A stretch of DNA of 64,000 nt from Corythucha ciliata. Lineage: Eukaryota; Arthropoda; Insecta; Hemiptera; Tingidae. The translations under genes were made by a program, and so were the position numbers. Below the pieces are notes generated by a model, which did no database searches, was not told the origin of the DNA, and was given only the letters and a program-made list of their open reading frames with translations. Each line of letters opens with the position of its first letter. Position 1 is the stretch's first letter. The stretch is from the NCBI GenBank assembly GCA_038030265.1, contig CM075939.1, forward strand, positions 27,013,253-27,077,252. Direction: 5' to 3'. Positions 9,805 through 21,628 of the stretch are shown one piece after another.

Positions 9805-11049
9805 TATACAGGGTGTTTCAGGAGGAATGTGCAATATTTTGCCATGTTGTAGTACTACGCACCTGGACGCACCAAAAATACCATATGAGCATATGGTCGA
9901 AAGTGGTTACCTTACGAGATATCGGCATTTTCCTGTTTTTCACGCTCTTCGTGACTTTTTTACACAAAGAGCGGGTTCACAGCTCGCAATCCAAGTTAAG
10001 ACAAAAACTAATGACTGATTCAGAAAGAGCAGAAAATTTCCTTCTCGAATCTGTCATTAGAATGGGTTTTCGGAGTTAATTTGAACATGTAATCTGCATG
10101 GAAACACAGGAAAAATGAAATGCCAAAAATAGCAGGTGAATTTCAAGGTGGCGTACGTCAGCTGTTTTATGATCTCACGAGTGGCAAAATTGATGAAAAC
10201 TTCTCCATTCGATGACCTTTCGAATGGTGTATTACAAACCGTATTTACGTGAACCATGAGGGCAGCAGGCACGCTAGAAACAGAAAAAACGTAGGAAAAT
10301 GGTCGTATTGGAGCGATAATCACTTGGGATTATGTCCTTAGCGGACCACTGTAATTTGCAAAATAAGACGGCTATGGGATATGGTGGCATGCTAACTTCA
10401 TCTAGGGGCGGTGAGACATGAATTCAAATGTGAAGGATAGTTTCTCAGCCCCCACCCCTACGGATGGATCCATAATTATTGTTACTTCAACCACTTGTCA
10501 CCGCCGGCCGTCAAGCCCGGAGGTGGTGGCAGATTTCTTGTCCTTGACTCGGCGTTGACACTAATTTTTACACTTCCCTTGAGAATCACGCCAAGTCTCC
10601 CGTTCTTTAATGAAAAGAGTCCAGAGACCCGTCACGTAAGAAGCGTGGTCGACTTTTTAAGCATTTCATACCTTCTATGGACATGAAAAATAATTCTAGC
10701 CATCATGAGAGGTGGTTATGATGGCGATGGAAGGGAGCGGGAAAACCACATGGGTCCCAGATTACTGCTATCTCTGCGTGGCTATAGCTATGTATCAAAA
10801 ATTATTGATTCATTAGAAGGGAGGGGGGGTGAGCACTCTGTCCTTCTTAGTAGAGCACGCCGAGAGGCCATACCGCCGTTGAAATTAAGTTACTCCCATA
10901 GACTGAATCGTATTTTGAAAATTAGAGGGTCTGCTAAGGACATAATCCCAAGTGATTATCGCTCCAATACGACCATTTTCCTACGTTTTTTCTGTTTCCA
11001 GCGTGCCTGCTGCCCTCATGGTTCACATAAATATGGTTTGTAATACACC

Positions 11050-12015
11050 TAGTGATGGGTTTACACCGGGAAAATAAAATTTCGGGTTTTTTCCCTGGGA
11101 AAATACCGGGAAAAAACCCAATTTGGGAAAATACTGGGTTTTTATTCGTTTTTCACTCAATGTTGCAACAGACTCAGCAAATGAATAATAAACAAACGAC
11201 TATAGGTATTTATTGCACCCATAGAATCATACGAACTCTCTGTTTGCACAAAAATTGTTAAAATTCTAGCCGTTACGGAAGGCAAAGCTGAAGCCGAGCC
11301 TTGCCACCAAATGTCCATTATTTTTCTATTGGAATTCATCGCCTGAGGTTTCCTCGTTTGATGACGATGATGATGATTCAGATGCCGTTGCATCAGCTTC
11401 GTTGGGCCTGCCGAACCTGTTTTCGGTATCCCAGCGTCCAAGAAGGTTTGAGGAGTCACTGCTTTCTGTATTACTTCTTCGACGATTTTGAATTTTCCAA
11501 TTGTGGGACAGATAGGTCAGTTTTCTGGCTTGATCAGTCGTTAAACGGTTTCTTTTTTATCAACAACAGTGACATGATGCTTTATGTGTCGTGAGAAAAA
11601 GAAACTGCCACGGAGCGGGAATCGAACCCGGACACCGTATCTCCGGTACGGCTCTCAGACCACCAAAGACACCGCGGCGACCAGGAACCACTCAACTCCG
11701 GGCCATCTCTTTCCCCCACGACAATACCATGTTTTGTTTGCTCGGTCCCGGTTTCTTTTTTTGCTGTTCATTCAAGAAAACGTGCCAAAGGATCTTTCTG
11801 TCGCAGCTGATAAAATTCTAACCGCAACGGAAAACAAAGTTGAAGTCGAACTAAGTCCTTGCCACCAAACACTTGGCGTGACCGCCGAGGCACTTTCCCA
11901 CAAAAATGTCTTCCCCCAGAGTTCATCCTTGGATAGTAGGCCAAATCCACCTTCGCTTTATCGACATAAACCTTCATCTGTGTGGCAACCTTATGAATTT
12001 TTCATGCCTTCTATT
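11050..12015. mobile_element. Insertion in foldback arm with 8-9 bp target duplication
   Basis: TAATACACC occurs at 11041-11049 and 12016-12024. The intact left arm (complement near 10220) has the site once, so these 966 bp are an insertion. It begins TAGTGATGGG with a repeated ACCGGGAAAA/GGGTTTTTTCCC block, a style seen at hAT ends, and the 8-9 bp duplication would also fit hAT. The other end, however, does not mirror it. Internally, about 60 bp beginning TAAAATTCTA at 11262 recur at about 11810. A tRNA-like sequence lies at 11607-11678. Confidence 0.7.
11607..11678 (-). pseudogene. tRNA-like sequence (SINE head or pseudogene)
   Basis: 72 nt on the minus strand. The acceptor stem GCCGCGG/CCGTGGC pairs fully (one G-T). 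The anticodon stem CCGTA/TACGG is perfect with loop CCGGAGA, and the T loop is TTCGATT. The D stem TCTT/GAGA is weak. Position 33 is C rather than T, and the nominal anticodon GGA would need a long variable arm that is missing. A T-rich stretch (TTTCTTTTT) follows, usable as a Pol III terminator. Most likely a tRNA-derived repeat. Confidence 0.6.
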
Positions 12016-12442
12016 TAATACACCATTCGAAAGGCCATCGAATGGAGAAGTTTTCATCAATTTTGCCACTCATGAGACCATAAAACAGCTGACGTACGCC
12101 ACCTTGAAATTCACCTGCTATTTTTGGCATTTCATTTTTCCTGTGTTTCCATGCAGATTACATGTTCAAATTAACTCCGAAAACCCATTCTAACGACAGA
12201 TTCGAGAAGGAAATTTTCTGCTCTTTCCGAATCAGTCATTAGTTTTTGTCTAAACTTGGATTGCGAGCTGTGAACCCGCTCTTTGTGTAAAAAAGTCACG
12301 AAGAGCGTGAAAAACAGGAAAATGCCGATATCTCGAAAGGTAACCACTTTCGACCATATGCTCATATGGTATTTTTGATGCGTCCAGGTGCGTACTACAA
12401 CATGGCAAAGTATTGCACATTCCTCCTGAAACACCCTGTATA

Positions 12443-14882
12443 ATGCAGGGCGAACGTAATTGTGCTCTGTCCGATGGCTCCATAATTCTTCATAACGGTT
12501 TGATGAAACATCAAACTTGAACATAATGACAAAGAGGGACAAAAGCTGAAGGAAGTGACCACACGAGGTCTCGTAGCAATCGTTTTCTCTGCGCATGACG
12601 GAGTCGTTAGTAACATGAAAGGGTGGCGGGGTTAATTATATGTTCCGTTTTCTCTTTCTCTTCGCTTTCAGCCTTTCACACTGTATGGAGTGCAGCAGCT
12701 GTGCATGTCTGGTTTCCCGTTCTCCTCAGAAACTTATTCCCCCTGATACTGCGTTCTTTAGTCGTCCCATACCATGATTGGATATGGATATTATGAAATA
12801 TAAGGGCGCATATCTGGAATGAGTGGTGCAGAGGCCATGTAGCCCTCCTCAAGGAGAAGACGTCACATTCGCAAAAAGTCATCAAAACGCCTTTTCAAAT
12901 CTCATCTCATGAATTTATACCGGTCATACTTCACGAAGTTTTGGATAATTTTATCAAAGTACCTAATACGAGGCACGAGCGTGACTTATGCCTGCCTAAA
13001 ACAGCCGGTTCCTAGCCCAACGAAAAAGACTGGGACAAATCGCATGACCCCACTGCCCCAGAAAATGTATAGAAGTGCACGAAAACCGTAGCATGACAGC
13101 GACAACTGTGAGTCACACCGTAATAAGGTCCCATAGGACCCTGATCGCCTAATAAATCTTTGTCTCCAATTATAAGGATAAGTCTCTGGTAAATCGAATA
13201 CGATTGTTCGAAGATTCTTTGAGTTGTACTGAAATCGTCGAACTTGAAGCTCCCAGGCACCTAACTCAAAGTGAACTGGGTAAGTAGATGCCAAGTCTAA
13301 ACATGCCTTGATTGGCTGGCTAAGGCTTGCTTTTTCAGCTAGAATGAAGTGAAAATGCGATGCGTGATTGCGATGGATGACATTATTCGGCACATCGGCG
13401 GTTAATCCGATGTGTAAGAAAAACACTGAGCACTTGTGGTCAGATCCCCTTCTCTCTTTCACGACACACCCAACCTTCACTCATCCGACCTGTTTTGTGC
13501 ATTCCGTGTATCTGGTTCTTTGGCGTTAGTGGACCAAGGGTATCTAGTTTTTAATTTGCGACGTAGGAGGACACTTATTATGTTGCTATATTCGTTCATT
13601 TGGAATTATCGACCAGGTATGCACTCATATCGCTTGCTTTTTTAATTTACTTTGCTGTTGACTTTATGTGTTGTTCATCTATGCCAATCTGGTCTTTAAG
13701 AAGATTTCAAATTAGATCGAAAGCTTGATCATAATCAAGTGCCCGTTTATTTCTTTACAGCAACTCGGTACGTCACCGTTCCGCTGGTCGATAGAAAAGT
13801 CACCTATCAACAGTGAGAAGTGTATATTTATTAGCACGTTCCAACAATTGTTGTATAGCTTCGTCACAGGATTATTAAATCAATAAGTAAAGACTGCCTA
13901 ATCGAACTCGGACGTGAACGCGTTTTACGCGTTGACCATTATAAAGTTCTTCAGCCACTTCTTGAACGTTCGCACTCCCAGAAGCATCGCTCTTGTCGGC
14001 AGCTTGTTGTGCAATTTTACCTGGCTGTGGTTTATGAGTCCGGGCCACGCTATCCGCAAGCCAATGCGGCCGGTTTCCGCCATAACCCTACTGAGTAGCT
14101 GCAAGCCCCCTTTAATTTCTCCGAAAGTGGGATTTTTGATTTTTTAAACGATTGTGCCAATTTCACCCACCGGGAGGGCCGTAAGGCCTGTTCGGATCGA
14201 GGCTCTGCCTCGCGGGCGGGCTCCCAGGCTGTCTGGTGAATAAAAGTGTCAGGTTGTGGTTATAGATTATGTTTTATTCTCTCTTATTGTATGCGGACAG
14301 TATTGTTCTGATCAATTTTACTAGACTTTTTTCCACTAGTGCAGCTCGCAAATCCCACTCTATACCCTTCTAAAGCCAAACACTACTGGTAGAGCCTTTT
14401 TTGTATTTATTTTCCTGTATCTATTTTGGATGTATGATCAAGATCAGCGGTCGTCAACCGGAGATTCGTAGTTTTCCAATTGACAGCTTCAGAACGAATG
14501 AGATTGACTTTACAATTTTTCTTTTTTCAACGAATTGAGGCAATAAATATTTGAAACTGGAAGAATTATATTAATATTAATTAGGTTTATGATGATTTCT
14601 TCAATTTTATTATTATTACAGTATTTCAGTCGCAAAATCATTACGGCATTGTAGGCAGGATGAGCTGAGGGGTCCGTCGACCGTGGACTTGTGTTGATTG
14701 GGTCCATTGGGTCTGTGAGTTTGAAAAGGCCACCGATGGTCCAGATACTATGCTAACGTTCAGCCGTCGCTTCCGTGTGATTCTTAAGAGTAAAGAGGCG
14801 GCCACACTCTTTACTTCATGGGACAATATTGATATACGATTCAAGTGATTCTGGGTCAATTAATTATTATTTTAGGCAAGTC
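12443..14882. other. No gene I can name
   Basis: The longest open frame is 12986-13480 on the minus strand (164 codons), with no recognised domain, no clear exon signals and overlapping frames in the same place. A GC-rich stretch near 14160-14230 differs in composition from its surroundings but matches nothing I know. Confidence 0.45.
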
Positions 14883-16015
14883 AAAAAGAACACTAAAAAT
14901 AGCTAAAATAACAATTAAGCGGCTAGTTATGATTTTTAGTTTGTTGTTAGAACCAGTACCAGTAGTGTATATCCAAGTTTGCAGCATCGAAAAACCTGTG
15001 CTACTTTCGTAGCAGTCGAAAAACCGCGGAATATTAGCACTCTTCTCGTTTTTCTTTTATTATCTTTCCTAAACTACGCTTTCTTCGACAATACACGTGA
15101 ACTACGTTTTTCAAGTAGGTATATTAAATACGCTACAATTTGAAACCTGATCCAGCTCTGTAGGTCAGACGTTAGCCAAGATGCAGCTCTTCAAAATTGG
15201 TAATTTGTTTTCACAAAAAGAGTTCCCAAGTCTAAATATATGGAATTGATTTAACATTTATAAATATATGGAAGCAACAAGTTGGAAATTTCTAACGCTC
15301 TCTCCAAAACCTTGTGCGGAACTGTGAGCCCTCGAATTTGTAATAGAAAATTTCTCAGAGGTTGGTTTCACTCAAAACAATATCACTTTTTTGGTTGCAA
15401 AAAAATACCAATTCTTAACGGCTGTATCTTAAACATGTCTTTTTTTTTTTTTTTTTTAAATAAGTATATTGAATTTGCTTTAATTTGAGACCTGGCCCAG
15501 ATCTGTAGATTAGATAGTAGCCAAGATACAGCGCTTCAAAATTGGTAATTTGTTTTGCCAAAATGATGGAATTTTTGGCTTTGTTTTGTGTGAAACTTAC
15601 CACTGAGCAATGTTCTATCACAAATTGAACGCTAACAGCGCCAAATAAAGTTTTAGAGGGAGATTTTCAACTTTTTATAAACTTAAAATCTCTTTAAATA
15701 AACAATAAATTATTAATTTTGAAGCGCTGTATCTTGGCTACTATATCTGCCCCACAGAGCTGTGCTATGTCGCAAATTGTAGCGAATTTAATATACTTGA
15801 AAATTGTAGTTCGCGTTTATTAACAAAGAATGCATAGTTTAGGAGATATAGTAAAAGCAATGGAAAAAGTGCAAATATTCCCCGGTTTTTCGAGTGCTAT
15901 GAAAGTAGCACAGGTCTTTCGAAGCTGCAAACTTGGATTTAGACTACTGGTATTGGTCCTAACAACATATTAAAAAATCAGAACCAGCCGTTTAATTGCG
16001 ATTTTATTGTTCTTG
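14883..16015. mobile_element. Foldback element with three related segments
   Basis: The left arm (about 14883-15230) and the right arm (about 15710-16015) are inverted copies. For example, TTGTTGTTAGAACCAGTACC at about 14942-14961 faces the complement TGGTCCTAACAACATATT near 15954. A third, direct copy of the inner part of the left arm sits at about 15462-15575 (AGCCAAGAT, CTTCAAAATTGGTAATTTGT). A poly-T run lies at about 15438-15458. No transposase is visible. Confidence 0.75.
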
Positions 16016-16074
16016 TTGCATCCCATTTTCAATTTTATCTAGTTGTACTCAAAGAGATTATATTATGTAGAATC

Positions 16075-16305
16075 AACAAACGCGTACACGGCTTAGCCGA
16101 ATGCATATTTATTCTCCTTCACTTTTCGCCTTCTACTCATCCCTTCAAGCGAAACCCGAACAGAACAGATCCTGAAGAGTTTAGGTGGCGTTTGTCCGAA
16201 GAGGTTTGTTTGCTCGGTAAAAAAAAACTCCAGGAATTTCGCTAGAGGGATGAGTTTTAGTAGTGAAGGAGTAGATGATTTCAGCTAAGCCGTGTTCGCG
16301 TTTGT
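16075..16305. mobile_element. MITE, 231 bp
   Basis: Inverted ends: AACAAACGCGTACACGGCTTAGC at the left and the complement of ACAAACGCGAACACGGCTTAGC at the right (to 16305). Inner complementarity continues, with CTCCTTCACTTTT facing AGTGAAGGAG. No coding content. Confidence 0.75.
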
Positions 16306-18474
16306 AGGTGCTGAAAACTGATTAAATACTAAATAGGACTGAACTGCATTGAAAATGGGACGCATTATTGAAACTGGTCTGCAAAAAAAATTAGGTAATA
16401 CAACTTTTTTTCTAAATTGGTGAAAACTTCGTACGAAAAATTGGTGCCTAGTTGGGGGGGGGGGGTGCTGCCTAAAACGCAGATCCTTTGAGTTTTCCGT
16501 GGCTGCGATTTGCTTGAGTTGAGGCTCTCGCTCTCTCTATCCAAAGTCGAGTACATCGGCATTCTTACGTAGATGAGTAATGACGCGGAACTAATTTTGA
16601 TTTCAGGACGAAGTCAAGCTTGGGGCGATAGGAATTGCATTAAGAAACGATTTTAAAAATGAATGCTATAGTGATTTAAATTTTACATGCGGAACGATAT
16701 TTGACTGGAGAGGAGGTTCGTCACACAAACGTCCAGGGGCGCAGCATGAGAGGACACGGGTGGGCAGTTGCTTTCCAGCGAACGCATAATGGAGTAACCC
16801 ACAGCCGACATTCATCGACGATAACAAATCCTGAAACGTTCGTCACCTTCTGATTACTTAAAGTGTGGAATTTATACACTCACTCTCATTGTAAGCTCTT
16901 CCACAGGCATCTGGAAATTTCACAGGAATTAACAGATCGTGTTCCTTTATACATAATTAATAATACGTCAGTAGAACGTCAATGTAGTCGAATATACCAA
17001 TTTAGCAGTAAAATACTAACTTCAAACTCCTCGAGGAAATCAGCAATTTCACCTCAGGACGGGAACTGAACATTGGGCGTATAGAAAGGGCAATTATCCA
17101 TCCAAGAAAACTCGCCTTTAATCGTGAACTACAGGTGTATCCTTCTCATGTCAAAAACCGACATTTTTGCCATAGTTAATGATACTTTAGCCACTGATTT
17201 TCAAATGTTGTCCTCAGCAACTTACTGTTTTCGTTAATTACTATCTTAGCTGGGCCTCTCAAGCTGAATATCCGGCATAATATTGGCGTATAGTCGGAGG
17301 CAGTTAAGAAATTGAAGTTCCTGCAGTACAAAATGCTCTAAATTCTCTCTAATTTTGGGTTTCACTGGCGTTTATGAGTACAAGTGACAATAAAAATATC
17401 AAAACAATAACCCTTGTAAGTTACCTTAGCTACAGCAAGCTTAGCTTTTTATTGATATAGCTTCTACATGTGGAGGTGTTATCTAGCGTGATAAATTTTC
17501 CCTACCCCGGATTGGTTTCAACTTCATCACTAGAGAGCTGAATAACTTGGTTTTCTATACAACTTTGAAAATTACATTTTAAAGATACCCCGCGGCCCTC
17601 CTCCAAATAAATGTCAGTTGGGCGAATAAATTCGTGAAACTTTGCTTTCCACTCCATTCACTCCAAGCTGACGCTGCCACTTTCGAGACGTGTGCGAAGT
17701 TGAGCGAATTCGATTATAAATATTTTGTTTAATTATTTTTTTCGAATATATTGTTGTTCGGCAAAATGGGCCACGAAAAATGAATCGTTCCTGGATGTTT
17801 CGTCGATGTATGAAGCTGGTGGCGTGATCGGTTTTTTTCGAATTCCAAAGGATGGTAGGTTCGCTGATTTTATTTTCTAAAACTTAGACGACATCTAGAC
17901 TGCAAGTTTGTGGTTTAATAACGCGTACATTTATTTTTGTCTCTGAGAAGTCAAGTTTTAAAGAAATAAATGGGTATTCAAGCAAAACTTTGGTTTTTCA
18001 TTTATCTATTTCTGTGAATATTCAAGGCTGGACTGGAAAATGTTCATCTCATACATTTTATTAGTGCATTTCATCATTTTTTAGGCGTTTTCCAAAAAAA
18101 AAAGTTGGATGATTCAATTTGAACTTGAAACATCTGAATACGAAAGTGGAAATTAAGGGAGATGGCAAAGGGGATTGGTGGTGAGGAAGGGGGTTCAGAA
18201 GTTCCCCCTGTACGTCGCATGGTCCACCGAAGGTTCGGTCGCTATTCACTTGGATCGCCACCATCGCTCGGAATCGGCCTCACTTTTTCCCTATTCAGAT
18301 TCTTCTCTATAGAGTATTAAACCGCTCCCCGGCTTCGACTTTCCCTATTCGTAACTTTCATAAATACACCAATGCTCATGTGGCAACTAAGTGAAACGAT
18401 CTCTTGGGGTATCCTTCAATTTTCAATGGGGTTTACTTCAATAATTTTCATTCTAATGCTGATTCCAACAATAA
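16306..18474. other. No gene seen
   Basis: A 10-base G run near 16457 and several AT-rich parts. Open frames are short and unremarkable. Confidence 0.5.
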
Positions 18475-18700
18475 TTATATAAAAGAACTGGATTACTCAT
18501 CACACTCATCTCTGCTGATAAAGAATAGCCATCAGTGCAAGGGGATGAGAGAGGTGGAGTTTCAAAATAAATACCGCGTTGCCATAACTACACAAGGAAA
18601 GGGACAGGGTGATTGTTTACCAGAAGACGGCCTGCCCCCTCCACTGACGACGACGCCCCTCCAGTCCACTGTGAGCAATACAGGTTTTATATATCGTTGG
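18475..18700 (+). repeat. MITE family F, copy 1
   Basis: Imperfect inverted ends: CCAACAATAATTATATAAAA...CTGGATTACTCA at the left and TGAGCAATACAGGTTTTATATATCGTTGG at the right. The right half (18581-18700, starting GCCATAACTACACAAGG) recurs inverted at 28466-28575. An internally shortened copy of the ends forms the insertion at 52232-52324. Confidence 0.7.
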
Positions 18701-19050
18701 CTGATTCTCATACTAAAAACTTGGATTCTCACTACCACAATAAACCTAACAAAGCAAGTGACACCGGTCAGATGTTACCCCAGATCTTTAGTTCATCTTA
18801 GCTCGGCAAGAGCGCTGTTGTATTTATGAAAGATGTCAATAATAAAGGGTGAATTCGAGAAAAAAAATCTCAAATTCAAATTAATCGCTTTTTTCTCTCT
18901 CAAACCCACAATTTCACTGCGGATTTCCGCTCTTCCACAACAGTATGTCGTGGCTGGCTCCTTCAAAACTCAATTTGGCGAGTGGTACAACTGATATCGA
19001 TTGAATCCTCCACTGGTGTCAGTTCTGGGCCTGCGGGGCAGTAGCCCAGA
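18701..19050. other. No gene seen
   Basis: Spacer between two MITEs; no coding or further repeat signal recognised. Confidence 0.5.
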
Positions 19051-19177
19051 GGGTCAACTATGAGCTAGTGTTAAAAATTAAGGCAAGTGGTAACTAAGGA
19101 CGCTTTATCACAAATAATGTTATAACGCCATAGATACCGCGATTGACGGGATTTTTACGCTAGCTCGTGGTTGACCC
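19051..19177. mobile_element. MITE, 127 bp
   Basis: GGGTCAACTATGAGCTAGTG...AAAAAT faces ATTTTTACGCTAGCTCGTGG-TTGACCC across a short AT-rich loop. No coding content. Confidence 0.7.
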
Positions 19178-19697
19178 CCAGGTGGTAACAGGGTGCAGGC
19201 CGGCCCTGATCCTTTGATGAAAAACAATGGATGGTTGTGTTCAAAATCTTCGTGGTACATTCTCAATTTTGTCCTTTGTTTTCGCGATCATTTTTTTCCT
19301 GACAAAACAAGAATAATTGAGGACAATAAAAAGGATAAAAAAAATACATCAGACCCCGATTGTCTAAATAATTACTAAAGCTTTTTACTAATAAAGGCTT
19401 CCGCCCTCACTCCATTCAATCAATTGGAGGCAAGACAAAAAAGGGTCATTCATAAAAGTCATTTTCAGATTTCCAACTCCTTCTCCCCTTTACCACTCAT
19501 ACATTTCTATGCGTTTGACAAATTACGATTCCTTTCAGTTCTAAAACTCCCAGGACTCATTTAAAAGTATTTTGTTTCCACTTTTTTTTGTTTTCATTTT
19601 TTAATATCTTCCTTTCCAGAGTCCTCCAGACTTTACCCTCTTGTCCGTATTGTATGGCCTCGTGATGAGAACCATGCCTACTCAAAAACCCCCACAA

Positions 19698-19866
19698 TAG
19701 AGAGAAGAAAGAAAAGAGAGAGAGTGTGTGAGAGAGAGAGTGTGACTGAGGTCGAAAAAAAAAAAAACAGTGCTTTAATTATTGACTATATGTGGGCAAA
19801 CGAGATAGTGTCCTGTCCCCATTTTGGTGAATGCGTCAGAAAAAAAAAAAAAAAAAAAAAAAAAAA
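19698..19866. repeat. GA/GT microsatellite and A runs
   Basis: GA-rich then GTGTG/GAGAG tract at about 19698-19744, an A12 run near 19757 and an A27 run at 19840-19866. A TA dinucleotide tract follows at about 20107-20124. Nearby open frames are products of these runs. Confidence 0.9.
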
Positions 19867-20374
19867 TGGGAGGACCCATTCTTTAAAAATCGATAAAACC
19901 CTGTGGAATGAAGAGAAAAATCAATACTTTTTTTGGTTGGGTTAGAACAAAGAGGAGAAATAATTTGAGAGAACAATAGGCTCAAGTTAAGTCTACCAGC
20001 CCGACGGTTGCTGGCTGGTGGGGAGGGGGGTACGGTGTGTTGAAAAGCTGCACTTTCGAACAATGAAAGGGAGAGCGGGTAGTTTTGGAATTAGTTAAAG
20101 CTCTAAATATATATATATATATATTCCTCATAATATAACTAGAATTCTGTGCAGGGAACAAACGAGGGTGTGACTGCAAAACAGTTAGTCGATTTCAACG
20201 ATGTGTTTCTTTTATAAGCTACAGAGCGTGTGGGATGTTTATTTCATATGATAAATCAAACTTTAGGGTAGGGATATCAGAGGAAACAATTTAATAAACA
20301 TAAAATATTTGGTCTCCGCCTTTTTCTTTCAGAGGGTAACTCAATTTTTTAAATATTAAGCTTTTAAGCTTAAA
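19867..20374. other. No gene seen; TA tract
   Basis: Holds the short (TA)n tract at about 20107-20124 and otherwise unremarkable AT-rich sequence. Confidence 0.5.
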
Positions 20375-20764
20375 CTTTGGTTTCCTAGAAAAGTGGTGCC
20401 GTAATATAGCGGTAGAAAAAATCCCCTTTTAAATCGCACCAGTCGTTCATGACGGTGATGAAATGTTCATCAACGATTTTTGATAGTGAAGGTGAACGTT
20501 TTTTGTTTACAATGAGCGTGAAAACTGCCTGGACGCTGGATGGTGGCTAAATTGTAATTAATACTGTCCGAAAACGACTCTACTCTGTTGTTAAAAGAAA
20601 ATACTACCAAATAGTGGGAGCTACGAGGAAAAAACGTTCACCATCACCGTCACGATGGAAGCGGTGCCGCTGTCTGTTTACCGTTGTCTAGGCAACTGTG
20701 GTTTGATTTAAAAGGGAAATTTTCTACCGTAATATTACGGCACCGCTTTTCTAGGAAACCAAAG
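20375..20764. mobile_element. Foldback/MITE, 390 bp
   Basis: CTTTGGTTTCCTAGAAAAG then GGTGCCGTAATAT...CGGTAGAAAA at the left faces TTTTCTACCGTAATATTACGGCACC and CTTTTCTAGGAAACCAAAG at the right. A second complementary pair (TGACGGTGATG near 20450, CATCACCGTCA near 20640) makes most of the element self-complementary. Confidence 0.8.
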
Positions 20765-20770
20765 CTTTAG

Positions 20771-20906
20771 GCCCGTATTTATGAACGTTCCTTGAAACTT
20801 CCTTGAGTCAAGGAACCGTCGAGAACAGTTTTGATCGAAATTAAAACATCTGTTCTAATGAATTTCAAGGGTACCTTAATGTCAAGGAACGTTCATAAAT
20901 ACGGGC
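20771..20906. mobile_element. MITE, 136 bp (GCCCGTATTTATGAA ends)
   Basis: GCCCGTATTTATGAACGTTC at the left has its full complement at 20887-20906; a second inner pair is TTCCTTGA/TCAAGGAA. The end sequence resembles the GGCCCGTATTCAGAAACC ends of the element at 61.8-62.5 kb. It lies seven bases from the foldback at 20375-20764 and 30 bases before the gypsy gag frame. Confidence 0.85.
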
Positions 20907-20935
20907 ATTAGTCTCTTTCCTTTTCTTCAGCAGAG

Positions 20936-21628
20936 TTGAAGAGACGCACCAATAACTTTATTTCAATGGTTAAGCTCACAGATGTGTTAAGTGCAGTTTT
21001 GGCTGAAAATGCCTTAAGTGCATATTCTGAGCCTCTGAGCAGAGAATTCGAACAAGAAGAGGTTGATAAACAGTCTAAACGACGGATTGTTCAAGATTAT
21101 ATTTCAAAATTCAAGTTTCCAAACTTCGACGACGAGTCGGAAGAATGGGTTTTCTATATCCAACGATTCGAACTTGAACTTCTGAAATTACAGGTTCCCG
21201 AAGACGATAAGGTGCGTGGTCTTTTGCTACTTTGTTCCGTAGGCCCCACACCTTTCAAACTGTTGGTCGAGTATTTTCATTCACGTGACGTTCAGGAAAT
21301 CGGGTTTTCAAGTCTAAAAAAGCAATTATCGTCATATTATAAAAGAGACGTGCTTATTTTCGCGTTGCGTAGAGAATTTGCCTTGCGGTTCCGGAGGGAC
21401 ACCGAAAGCGTTAGATGTTTCATTCGAGAGCTGCGTTCATTAGCAAACAGATGTGAGTTTGGAAAGTGTCTAGATGAACATTTAAGGGACCAGATTGTAA
21501 TAGGAATGAACAATGATGCCTGGCAACACGAACTGATTTCCAAGCACCCCTCAAACACCACTTCGTTAGACGAAATTGAAAATTCGGTTTTCTGCTGGAA
21601 CAAGTATCCACACACCAGCGAAAATTGA
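20936..21628 (+). CDS. gag: Gag (capsid) of the gypsy element
   Basis: 230 codons, the longest clean frame in this element. It carries a retrotransposon-gag type helical region: FPNFDDESEEWVFYIQRFEL, LLLLCSVGPTPFKLL, then SLKKQLSSYYKRD and FALRFRRDTESVRCFIRELR, in the order usual for insect gypsy capsids. The role would be assembly of the particle that encloses the RNA. A second ATG at 20966 (MVKLTDVL) is a plausible true start, because the first 24 bases from that ATG recur inverted at 25941-25964. The frame stops before the zinc knuckles, which lie in another frame, so gag is split from its nucleocapsid. Confidence 0.85.
   Translation: MKRRTNNFISMVKLTDVLSAVLAENALSAYSEPLSREFEQEEVDKQSKRRIVQDYISKFKFPNFDDESEEWVFYIQRFELELLKLQVPEDDKVRGLLLLCSVGPTPFKLLVEYFHSRDVQEIGFSSLKKQLSSYYKRDVLIFALRREFALRFRRDTESVRCFIRELRSLANRCEFGKCLDEHLRDQIVIGMNNDAWQHELISKHPSNTTSLDEIENSVFCWNKYPHTSEN

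Larger units (their letters stand above)
9805..12442. mobile_element. Large foldback element 1 (TATACAGGGTGT termini)
   Basis: It begins TATACAGGGTGTTTCAGGAG and ends with the complement at 12442. The left arm is about 9805-10362. The right arm is its near-identical inverse in two pieces, 10917-11049 and 12017-12442, separated by an inserted element. Only a few substitutions and small indels distinguish the arms. Paired open stretches of about 80-90 codons occur in both arms because of the inversion, but none matches a protein family I know. The central spacer (about 10363-10916) has no transposase. TATA at the ends is palindromic, so a TA or TATA target duplication is possible but cannot be separated from the ends. 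Confidence 0.85.

Noticed and set aside
11607..11678. Functional tRNA with GGA anticodon
   Set aside because: No T33, weak D stem, no long variable arm, and embedded in an inserted repeat.
12986..13480. 164-codon minus-strand frame as a host gene
   Set aside because: No recognised domain, overlapped by other equally plausible frames, no convincing splice or start context.
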